In this document: positions 1 through 5,017 of the stretch, piece after piece
How positions within the stretch are numbered: the stretch's first letter is position 1
Layout of the letters: every line of letters begins with the position of its first letter
DNA from: Calditrichota bacterium
GTDB lineage: Bacteria > Calditrichota > Calditrichia > RBG-13-44-9
DNA: 5,456 nucleotides
Direction of reading: 5' to 3'
Assembly (NCBI GenBank): GCA_016934605.1
Contig: JAFGSO010000437.1
Coordinates: forward strand, 1-5,456
The notes under the pieces: generated by a model
What the model saw: only the letters and a program-made list of their open reading frames with translations
What the model was told of the DNA's origin: nothing
Databases searched by the model: none
Program-made: the position numbers and the translations under genes

Positions 1-223
1 AGTGAACCTTCATCAGTCCGGTGACCGGCATTTTATCCACTGCCAGCTCTCCGAAAGCTCCGGTCTTCTGGACACGGAAAACCGAAATTTGCCCGATTCC
101 CATACCGTCACCAATTAAAAAAATAATGTTTCTGACTTCCCCGGCTTCTTTATTTAGACTGTATGCCATCTCATATGGCATCAGTAACAGCAGTGAGAGG
201 AAAATTTTCAAAAGAATTTTCAT
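1..223 (-). CDS. Alkaline phosphatase, N-terminal part (runs off left edge)
   Basis: The minus-strand frame starts at ATG 223-221 and stays open to the window edge, giving 74 residues. Residues 1-22 form a signal peptide: MKILLK, a Leu-rich core, then a likely cleavage near MAYS. Residues 31-42 read RNIIFLIGDGMG, the first metal-site motif of the PhoA alkaline phosphatase family, where Asp39 would correspond to a metal-ligand Asp. Residues 63-74 (DKMPVTGLMKVH) match the next conserved block. The family hydrolyses phosphate monoesters outside the cytoplasm using two zinc ions and a serine nucleophile; the nucleophile would lie beyond the edge and is not seen. A weak purine-rich stretch (AAAGAGATAAG) precedes the start. 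No gene lies within 1 kb upstream, so it probably has its own promoter, but I found no convincing promoter or Pho box. Family assignment is secure; substrate is not. Confidence 0.9.
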   Translation of the reverse strand, partial: MKILLKIFLSLLLLMPYEMAYSLNKEAGEVRNIIFLIGDGMGIGQISVFRVQKTGAFGELAVDKMPVTGLMKVH

Positions 224-687
224 CGGGCACTTATCTCTTTCTTGTTTTTTAACCTGCATTATTTACAACCACGAAAATACAAAGCACAGAGGAAGTAATA
301 TTTTTGAACTATAGAACTAATAAGGCAGATATAAATAGGATTTTTTTCAATTCTAATCTTTACGCTCTTATTTTGGGTTTCCCTGGGGATTTGATGGTCC
401 CGATCTGCCGGGATGAATAAAGCGAGTTAAGACAATTCACCGGTACTATAAACACCATGATGTATTTTCACAATACATTTAACTTCTAACATTGCTGTCC
501 AATATAAATAAGTTTTATCATAAAAGTGAATCAGGATAAGGCTTTTTTGACAAGTATTTGATGTTTGATAAACCGGTTTTGATTTTTATGTCAGAATGCT
601 TTCCAAAATATTTAAAAAACTTTTTTATAACTAGGAGTGCTACGATACCACTTTAATAGCAGAGCCAAGCAATTTTATCTGATGTTA
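224..687. other. AT-rich intergenic region without a gene
   Basis: No coding frame with recognisable protein features occurs here on either strand. The part next to 223 must hold the leader and promoter of the alkaline phosphatase, but no clear -10/-35 pair or Bacteroidota-type TAnnTTTG box stands out. A short hairpin, TCCCG (398-402) with CGGGA (409-413), has no T-tract. A TTGACA hexamer at 547-552 lacks a good -10 partner and no plus-strand gene follows. An AAACCGGTTT palindrome lies at 570-579. The rest is AT-rich without structure I can name. Confidence 0.6.
267..292. repeat. Degenerate ACCACGAAaATACaAAGcACAGAGG-type interspersed repeat
   Basis: The stretch AACCACGAAAATACAAAG followed by CACAGAGG resembles the purine-rich 'accacgaa-tacacaaa-cacagag' repeats often seen between genes in environmental bacterial genomes. 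Only one short copy is present in this window, so the call rests on recall of that pattern rather than on a second copy here. It lies upstream of the phosphatase gene on the opposite strand. Confidence 0.3.
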
Positions 688-875
688 GGGGGCTGTATCA
701 AAAGTCAAAATATGTGCATAAATATGTATTTAGCTATTTAATATTAAATTTATTATTTCACCCCCAACCCTTTCTCTTGCCAAGAGAGGGGGCGAAGGAG
801 GAGAGATTCTTTGAATGTAGTATATTCGTAATTATGTATATTATTTCATAAAACATGACTTTTGATACTGCCCCT
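688..875. mobile_element. MITE-like non-autonomous element, 188 bp, with terminal inverted repeats
   Basis: The left end GGGGCTGTATCAAAAGTCA (689-707) and the reverse complement of 856-874, GGGGCAGTATCAAAAGTCA, match at 18 of 19 positions. If one base is added at each end, the element is flanked by the same triplet TTA (685-687 and 876-878), which could be a target-site duplication. The interior is AT-rich, with no transposase and no room for one, so movement would need a transposase elsewhere. The GGGGCTGTnTCAAAAGT style of end is reminiscent of DDE insertion sequences (IS5- or IS1182-like), but that family link is only an inference. An internal GC-rich hairpin is listed separately. Confidence 0.72.
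768..792. repeat. GC-rich hairpin inside the MITE-like element
   Basis: CCCTTTCTC (768-776), loop TTGCCAA, then GAGAGGGGG (784-792) form a nine-pair stem if two G-T(U) wobbles are allowed. The wider context, CACCCCCAACCC to GGCGAAGGAGGAGAG, resembles a common intergenic repeat that yields false peptides of the 'SPLGKRRG' kind. It may have inserted into, or be part of, the surrounding element. Confidence 0.5.
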
Positions 876-893
876 TTATAGAAAAACATAATT

Positions 894-910
894 TCGTCCC
901 ATCGGGACGG
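894..910. repeat. Palindromic repeat CGTCCC-atc-GGGACG (copy A)
   Basis: CGTCCC (895-900), a three-base loop ATC, and GGGACG (904-909) form a perfect six-pair stem, extended by a T-G pair at 894/910. The same GTCCC/GGGAC core with a three-base loop recurs at 1039-1059, where the loop is GAT, the reverse complement of ATC. The two copies therefore bracket about 145 bp holding further palindromes. It is probably an interspersed REP-like repeat. Confidence 0.6.
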
Positions 911-926
911 TTGAAACTCTTTAAAA

Positions 927-941
927 CCTGACATGGTCAGG
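927..941. repeat. Short hairpin CCTGAC-atg-GTCAGG
   Basis: CCTGAC (927-932) and GTCAGG (936-941) pair perfectly around a three-base loop. Part of it, ACATGGTC (931-938), is also the exact reverse complement of GACCATGT (1004-1011) on the far side of the 28-bp palindrome. Two alternative folds are therefore possible: a local hairpin, or an outer stem enclosing the palindrome. Confidence 0.55.
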
Positions 942-974
942 GAAAAGGACAACATCGGATTTGGTTTTGAAGAA

Positions 975-1002
975 GGTATGTCAAAATTAATTTTGACATA
1001 CC
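975..1002. repeat. Perfect 28-bp palindrome (copy 1)
   Basis: The half-site GGTATGTCAAAATT (975-988) is followed directly by its exact reverse complement AATTTTGACATACC (989-1002), with no spacer. A diverged copy sits at 4875-4902, and both are followed on the right by AGACC, directly in copy 1 and after two extra bases in copy 2. There is no T-tract like that of an intrinsic terminator. It could be an interspersed repeat unit, a hairpin in an RNA, or a dimeric protein site; the sequence alone does not decide. Confidence 0.85.
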
Positions 1003-1038
1003 AGACCATGTTTTTGGGGAGGAAAATCCCTGGTTATC

Positions 1039-1059
1039 ATCCGTCCCGATGGGACGGAT
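1039..1059. repeat. Palindromic repeat ATCCGTCCC-gat-GGGACGGAT (copy B)
   Basis: ATCCGTCCC (1039-1047) and GGGACGGAT (1051-1059) form a perfect nine-pair stem with loop GAT. ATGAT at 1060-1064 can add pairs with ATCAT at 1036-1040 by competing with the inner bases. It shares its core with the hairpin at 894-910 and is probably the same dispersed repeat family. Confidence 0.65.
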
Positions 1060-1082
1060 ATGATGGTGAGAAGATCTGTTTT

Positions 1083-1110
1083 CCTGGCAATAAATTGCCG
1101 GACTAAAGTC
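1083..1110. repeat. Hairpin repeat GGCAAT-aa-ATTGCC plus GACtaaaGTC
   Basis: GGCAAT (1086-1091) and ATTGCC (1094-1099) pair around two bases, with CC/GG pairs outside a bulged T. GAC-TAAA-GTC (1101-1110) follows at once. The pattern '-GGnAATAAATTnCCGGACTAAAGTC' resembles a recurrent intergenic repeat of FCB-group genomes. This family link is from memory; only one copy is present here. Confidence 0.45.
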
Positions 1111-1278
1111 AAAGGAGATATATAGAAATTCATTGACGCCTAGAACAGTGATAGAAAAAACCCTATTTGGGACAAGAATGAACTTCTAAAGTAATTATGA
1201 GTTGCCAATAAAGGAAAATATTTCGACCGTTTACTGGTTATACTATTAAATGAAGAAATTAAATTTCAGAATTCTGTG
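1111..1278. other. Intergenic tail with no recognised feature
   Basis: This AT-rich stretch lies downstream of the sulfotransferase-like gene. Palindromes GAAATTaAATTTC (1255-1267) and CAGAATTCTG (1267-1276) lie just past its stop, but neither is followed by a T-tract on the minus strand, so I do not call a terminator. An AAAGGAGATATAT string near 1110-1122 resembles a ribosome binding site but leads to no credible open frame. Confidence 0.5.
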
Positions 1279-2160
1279 TTAATACTTATGAAATCTGGCC
1301 GGATATATTAAATGCAAATCGTTCGCGGGAGAAAGTTTATATCCATATTCTTCCAACAGTTCCCCGGCTTCCTGCTCAAAATCCAGAATATCGTCGCAGG
1401 TCAGGGTCTTCCATTTCCCACCTTCCGGGACAATTTTATGGCGGTTATTCATCAAAAATCGTTTCATCTGGAATCCGGGATCATCCAGTTGAAGGAAATT
1501 CAGTAACTCATCCAGCCGGGTACCATTATCATTGAACAAAGCCTCACTCTTAACCTTCAAAACCTGCTCAGCTGGCAATAACTTCAATTTTTCTGAGATA
1601 TGGAATTCCTGATACTTCCAGAATCTTGCAAAATCACGAATATTCCTGGAGAATCTGTTTTTTCTGAAAAATGAATCCGCAAGGGATCGGCCATCATGCA
1701 GCAGGTGAATCCAATGTGCCTTGGGATATAATCTGTGAATCAATGTCACATGCGGGGTAAGTGCCGGTAAAATTTCACCCCATCTTACAGTTCGGAGATG
1801 CTGATTGAGAATCTCGTAAAATCGGTTCATGATATTCCCGAATCCCTCTTCCGAAGGAATATTATCCGAACCAAGGCCGTCCAAACTTTTTGCAAATTGC
1901 TTCTTCCATTTTTTAAAACAGGGATTTTCCTGAATATGCTGAATCAGTATCTGATCGGAACCCGAGACTTCATGATCATCTCCGATCAGAGTTTTTTTAT
2001 ATACAGGCAGCAGAGTGAGAAAACAGGTTTCAAAGTTAATTCGCAGAAATGAACTCATCCATCTGGCAAAGATTTCCGAAGTTCCGGATTTAACGCTCAC
2101 TATGAAGACAGGCTGGGATGACTGATATTTTACGGGAAATGGAATAGAGTTAATATTCAT
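1279..2160 (-). CDS. Sulfotransferase-family protein, divergent
   Basis: The product is 293 residues. Residues 17-38 (PVFIVSVKSGTSEIF and on) occupy the place of the PAPS 5'-phosphate loop, usually PxFIxGxxRSGTT. Residues 126-168 follow the usual middle block: RWGEILPALTPH, then LYPKAHWIHLLHDGRSLADS, against a typical KTP then FPdAkfIhivRDGRdvaxS. Residues 249-275 (GKWKTLTCDDILDFEQEAGELLEEYGY) match the closing W-to-GY block. Family members move sulfate from PAPS to sugars, peptides or small molecules. Arg158 and Ser163 of the 3'-phosphate region are kept, but His155 replaces the usual Arg and the KTP Lys-Thr is Ile-Leu, so activity is uncertain. No signal peptide is visible, so it is probably cytoplasmic or membrane-peripheral. 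The ATG at 2160 follows an AT-rich leader without a Shine-Dalgarno site. It is transcribed divergently from the peptidase gene; its acceptor is unknown. Confidence 0.8.
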   Translation of the reverse strand: MNINSIPFPVKYQSSQPVFIVSVKSGTSEIFARWMSSFLRINFETCFLTLLPVYKKTLIGDDHEVSGSDQILIQHIQENPCFKKWKKQFAKSLDGLGSDNIPSEEGFGNIMNRFYEILNQHLRTVRWGEILPALTPHVTLIHRLYPKAHWIHLLHDGRSLADSFFRKNRFSRNIRDFARFWKYQEFHISEKLKLLPAEQVLKVKSEALFNDNGTRLDELLNFLQLDDPGFQMKRFLMNNRHKIVPEGGKWKTLTCDDILDFEQEAGELLEEYGYKLSPANDLHLIYPARFHKY

Positions 2161-2170
2161 CGCAAATTTT

Positions 2171-2202
2171 TTGACTTAAAAATAGGTAAATCATGTTACA
2201 TT
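2171..2202 (+). promoter_or_regulatory. Weak candidate promoter for the peptidase-pstS pair
   Basis: TTGACT (2171-2176) lies 20 bases before an extended -10-like TGtTACATT (2194-2202). The spacing is longer than ideal. If used, it would place the inverted repeat at 2245-2289 within the 5' leader of the peptidase gene. Confidence 0.2.
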
Positions 2203-2232
2203 TTTATAAAAATTACTTTAAATTTCTGTAAC
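2203..2232 (-). promoter_or_regulatory. Candidate promoter for the sulfotransferase-like gene
   Basis: On the minus strand, GTTACA (2232-2227) and TATAAA (2208-2203) are separated by 18 bases, matching sigma-70 consensus at 4 and 5 of 6 positions. Transcription would start near 2195, leaving a leader of about 35 bases. The region is very AT-rich, so chance matches are likely, and FCB-group bacteria often use a different housekeeping consensus. Confidence 0.3.
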
Positions 2233-2244
2233 TAATTCGAATAC

Positions 2245-2289
2245 CTGGATCTGAAAATATTTACTGCAGTATAGATTAGACAGATCCGG
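2245..2289. repeat. Nested inverted repeat upstream of the peptidase gene
   Basis: GGATCTG (2247-2253) and CAGATCC (2281-2287) are exact inverted repeats 27 bases apart. A T-G pair and a C-G pair extend them to nine. The spacer contains the perfect palindrome TACTGCAGTA (2262-2271). The structure ends 16 bases before the ATG at 2306, so it could be an operator or an mRNA leader stem, although no regulator or ligand is suggested by the sequence. Confidence 0.4.
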
Positions 2290-2305
2290 TAATGAGGCTA
2301 ACACA

Positions 2306-4003
2306 ATGTCGAAAATAATATTCTCACCAATTCCTGACCAGATATGTTTTTTGCCAATACTAATACTGGTTTTGTTCTTCAAACTTTTTGCAGCTGCGCC
2401 CGATCCGATTGTACCGAATACTGCCCTTCACCTGGCAGAATCTTTATCGCAAGACTCCCTGAGAAAACACCTTTTTACACTGGCGGATGATTCTATGATG
2501 GGCCGGGCAACCGGAACCCGCGGTGCTGAAATGGCAGCACACTATATTCAAGACTGTTTCAGACGATATGGATTAAAATCTCCCGATAATATAAGTAACT
2601 ATCTCCAGCCAATTCCCATGCACGGCAGCCTTCCCCTGGCAGATTCGCGTTTACGCCTGTATCTGGAAAATACCGTTCACGACTTCGAGCTGGCCGATGA
2701 TTATCTTCTGTACCGAACCGGGGCTCAGACCTATATCGGAACTGCAGTTCCCATGGTTTTTGCAGGCTATGGTATCAATGCACCTGAATTCGACTATAAT
2801 GATTATCAATCGATTGATGTAACCGGGAAGATAGTTGTCTGTTTATCCGGGGAACCTGAATCCAATGATTCGACTTATTTTTCAGGTTGTTATCCCACTA
2901 TTTATTCACTTCCTGAAACAAAGCATCGAATGGCAATCTCCCGGGGTGCTCTGGGAACAATTCTCATTGCATCGACTCCGGAATATGAAAAGGACAAATG
3001 GAACAGATGGAAAAGGGAATTTACTTTCGAGGATGTGACTCTGTCATACACTGTTGCGGGTCAATTGAGTATTGTTATGTCACTACAATCGGCAGAACTG
3101 CTTTTTCACGATGCCTTTTATTCACTGAATGAAATTTTAAGCATGGTTAAACATCACCGAATAAAGAGTTTTCCCCTGCCCCATCGGATTTCTTTCAAAG
3201 GCGAGTTTATCGAACGGGATTTCATATCCAGTAATGTTATCGGGATAATCGAAGGGAATAATCCTGAGCTCCGGGATTCTTTTTTAATCATAACAGCACA
3301 TTACGATCATCTGGGGATAGGACCTGAAATAGAAGGAGACCCTATTTATAACGGGGCTTTCGATAATGCGGCAGGAGTGGCCGGATTACTGGAGATTGCC
3401 CGGATATTCTCCCAAAATTCACAGTTTTTGCAACGCTCAGTTATTTTCATGGCGGTAACGGGTGAAGAAAAAGGATTGCTGGGATCCAAATATTATTTAG
3501 ATCATCCGGCGGTTCCTCTATATAAAACAGTGGCCAATATCAACATTGATGGATTGGCGATATTTGAGAAATTTAATGATATAATTGGCATCGGTGCTGA
3601 ACTGTCTACTCTTGAAGAATATCTTCAACAGTCAGCCGAACTCCTCGGACTGCGTTTTATGACACCGCCAAATATCGTTGTTGCTATGGAAGCATTTTCC
3701 CGTTCGGATCAACTTGCCTTTGCCCAGGCTGGTATTCCCTCCCTGCTGATCATGGAAGGTATGCATTGTAAGGAAACAAACATCCGCGAATCTTTTGTCA
3801 GAATGCAGCGTTGGTTGAATAACATATATCATACACCCCAGGATGATCTGAACCAGGAGATGAATCTGGACGCTTCATACCAGCATTTGCAGGTAATAGC
3901 TGTTACGGTATTTCTGTTAAGTGACAGCACGATACAGCCGGAATGGAAATCCGGGATCTCCTATAAAAACGTACAGCTCCAGAACCTGGCCGAAAAACGC
4001 TGA
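2306..4003 (+). CDS. Exported M28-family zinc metallopeptidase with PA-type domain
   Basis: The product is 565 residues. Residues 13-31 form a hydrophobic export signal (ICFLPILILVLFF to LFAAA), with likely cleavage after Ala31. Residues 146-270 resemble a protease-associated (PA) insert: PMVFAGYG, then DYNDYQSIDVTGKIVV and RGALGTILIAS. The M28 catalytic domain spans about 310-540 with all expected residues: His332 and Asp334 in TAHYDHLG, Asp353 in NGAFDNAAG, Glu387 (catalytic base) and Glu388 in TGEEKGLLG, Asp415 in NIDG, and His509 in YHTPQDD. M28 enzymes use two zinc ions to remove N-terminal residues from peptides, so this is probably a periplasmic or surface aminopeptidase; the exact specificity is not predictable. 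A GAGG at 2294-2297 lies 8 bases before the ATG and supports that start. It is followed 6 bases later, in the same reading frame, by the PstS-like gene, suggesting co-transcription. Confidence 0.93.
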   Translation: MSKIIFSPIPDQICFLPILILVLFFKLFAAAPDPIVPNTALHLAESLSQDSLRKHLFTLADDSMMGRATGTRGAEMAAHYIQDCFRRYGLKSPDNISNYLQPIPMHGSLPLADSRLRLYLENTVHDFELADDYLLYRTGAQTYIGTAVPMVFAGYGINAPEFDYNDYQSIDVTGKIVVCLSGEPESNDSTYFSGCYPTIYSLPETKHRMAISRGALGTILIASTPEYEKDKWNRWKREFTFEDVTLSYTVAGQLSIVMSLQSAELLFHDAFYSLNEILSMVKHHRIKSFPLPHRISFKGEFIERDFISSNVIGIIEGNNPELRDSFLIITAHYDHLGIGPEIEGDPIYNGAFDNAAGVAGLLEIARIFSQNSQFLQRSVIFMAVTGEEKGLLGSKYYLDHPAVPLYKTVANINIDGLAIFEKFNDIIGIGAELSTLEEYLQQSAELLGLRFMTPPNIVVAMEAFSRSDQLAFAQAGIPSLLIMEGMHCKETNIRESFVRMQRWLNNIYHTPQDDLNQEMNLDASYQHLQVIAVTVFLLSDSTIQPEWKSGISYKNVQLQNLAEKR

Positions 4004-4009
4004 TTGTAT

Positions 4010-4849
4010 ATGAAAAATTTACTAATGATTTACCTGACATTTATCCTCATTCTTCTCACGACATTATTTTGTATACCACCTTCCGGAAAACAATCTCCAC
4101 GGATTCGAATCAAAGGTTCGGATACCATGAAAATTCTCATGGATCGTCTGGCGGAACATTACATGCGCCTCCATCCGGAGATTGCTATCTATGTTGAGGC
4201 TGGCGGTACAGGCAGCGGAGTGAATGCTTTGATTGAAGAGCAGATCGATATCTGTTCTGCTTCCCGGTTACTCTCTTCCACCGAAACAAGCAAGATGGCG
4301 CAAAAAAACCAAACTGTTGGTTACTTTACGGTTATTGCCAAAGACGCTCTCAGCATTTATGTTCATCCAGAAAATTCTATCACTGATCTCACTTTGAAAC
4401 AAATTAAACAGATATTTACCGGAGAGATACGTAACTGGAATGAAATAGGTGGACCGGATCAGGAAATAATTGTCTATATTCGCCCTCCCAATTCGGGAAC
4501 TTATTTTTACTTCAAAGAACACCTGCTGGAAGGAGAGGAATATTTCGCAGGGGCTATAACTGTTCCCACCACCAGCCGAATCGTCCAGCTGGTGGAGAGC
4601 CATCTCGCTGCCATCGGATATGGCGGAATCGCATATGGTGGCAACATTATACACACACAGGTGAACGGAATCCACTCAACTCCAGATAATGTACGTTTCG
4701 ATCTGTATCCGATTTCGCGGTATCTTTATTTGTTAACACTGAAAAAACCCCGTGGACCGGTTCAGAATTTTATTGACTGGATACTCAGTGGCGATGGGCA
4801 GAAAATTGTGGAAGAGATCGGTTATATTTCTATCCTGCCTTCGGAATAG
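4010..4849 (+). CDS. pstS: PstS-like phosphate-binding protein
   Basis: The product is 279 residues from ATG 4010; an in-frame TTG at 4004 is possible but less likely. Residues 4-20 form an export signal (LLMIYLTFILILLTTLF). Cys21 follows, but LFC is not a good lipobox, so lipidation is doubtful. The mature part carries PstS (PBP-like) motifs in order: IKGSDTM (34-40), EAGGTGSGVNAL (63-74), DICSASR (80-86), LTLKQIKQIFTGEIRNWNEIGG (127-148), RPPNSGT (158-164), then AIGYGGIAY and YPISRYLYLLT. In the family these loops bind phosphate through backbone amides and Ser/Thr/Arg side chains, and the protein feeds the PstCAB transporter. The length is slightly shorter than many PstS proteins. It starts 6 bases after the peptidase stop without a Shine-Dalgarno site, which suggests translational coupling. 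No pstC, pstA, pstB or phoU follows; a terminator lies 58 bases downstream. It could serve phosphate sensing rather than transport. Confidence 0.88.
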   Translation: MKNLLMIYLTFILILLTTLFCIPPSGKQSPRIRIKGSDTMKILMDRLAEHYMRLHPEIAIYVEAGGTGSGVNALIEEQIDICSASRLLSSTETSKMAQKNQTVGYFTVIAKDALSIYVHPENSITDLTLKQIKQIFTGEIRNWNEIGGPDQEIIVYIRPPNSGTYFYFKEHLLEGEEYFAGAITVPTTSRIVQLVESHLAAIGYGGIAYGGNIIHTQVNGIHSTPDNVRFDLYPISRYLYLLTLKKPRGPVQNFIDWILSGDGQKIVEEIGYISILPSE

Positions 4850-4874
4850 AAGCTTTTGAGTGGGGGGAACTCAT

Positions 4875-4902
4875 GGTATGCCAAAATTAATTTCGACACA
4901 CC
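4875..4902. repeat. Diverged copy of the 28-bp palindrome (copy 2)
   Basis: This matches the palindrome at 975-1002 at 25 of 28 positions in the same orientation; the differences are T to C at 4881, 4894 and 4899. AT/AT at 4873-4874 and 4903-4904 extend the arms, and AGACC follows as in copy 1. As a plus-strand RNA it would have three A-C mismatches; as a minus-strand RNA all three become G-U wobbles. It lies between the pstS stop and its terminator. Confidence 0.8.
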
Positions 4903-4906
4903 ATAG

Positions 4907-4927
4907 ACCCGATATAATCGGGTTTTT
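4907..4927 (+). terminator. Intrinsic terminator of the peptidase-pstS operon
   Basis: ACCCGAT (4907-4913), loop ATA, and ATCGGGT (4917-4923) form a seven-pair stem running into a run of five T. It is positioned 58 bases after the pstS stop and faces that gene. The short loop and G+C-containing stem are typical of factor-independent termination. Confidence 0.75.
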
Positions 4928-4974
4928 ATAAAAATCCAAAGAGCCCTGCGGTTTCACAATCACAGAGCTCTTTG
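4923..4974 (-). terminator. Intrinsic terminator of the T9SS cargo gene
   Basis: On the minus strand, CAAAGAGC (4974-4967) pairs with GCTCTTTG (4944-4937). An inner CTG/CAG extension follows a single mismatch, and the loop is 14 bases. The stem is followed by GATTTTTATAAAA. It starts 43 bases past the TAA stop of the right-edge gene and lies back to back with the pstS terminator, insulating the two convergent units. Confidence 0.75.
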
Positions 4975-5017
4975 CGCGTACGGGATTACTATCCCTGGGG
5001 AATTTGGTCTTTGAAAC

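Noticed and set aside
21..314. Plus-strand open frame of 97 codons at the left edge
   Set aside because: It is antisense to the alkaline phosphatase N-terminus, whose signal peptide and IGDGMG motif are clear. Its own peptide has no recognisable features.
547..574. TTGACA-like promoter in the intergenic gap
   Set aside because: The facing -10 (TAAACC) is poor and no plus-strand gene follows for over 1.7 kb.
758..1009. Minus-strand open frame of 83 codons
   Set aside because: It is made of repeat sequence: it runs through the right half of the MITE-like element, a GTCCC hairpin and the 28-bp palindrome, and contains the false-peptide pattern SLGKRKG.
889..1110. Possible CRISPR array
   Set aside because: The palindromes differ from each other and are not regularly spaced direct repeats with unique spacers.
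1312..2052. Two plus-strand open frames inside the sulfotransferase-like gene
   Set aside because: They are antisense shadows of a gene with family-level motifs along its length.
2835..3832. Open frames in other frames within the peptidase gene
   Set aside because: The M28 and PA-type motifs in the main frame are complete, and these shadows show no domain.
4004..4006. TTG as start of the PstS-like gene
   Set aside because: The ATG at 4010 gives a normal signal peptide beginning MKN; TTG adds only two residues and has no better ribosome binding site.
4268..4675. Minus-strand open frame of 135 codons within pstS
   Set aside because: It is antisense to the conserved PstS core and its peptide is not recognisable.
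381..5006. Shared string CCCTGGGGA(A)TTTG at 381-393 and 4993-5006
   Set aside because: The match is short, has an indel and its flanks do not align, so chance is the simplest explanation.
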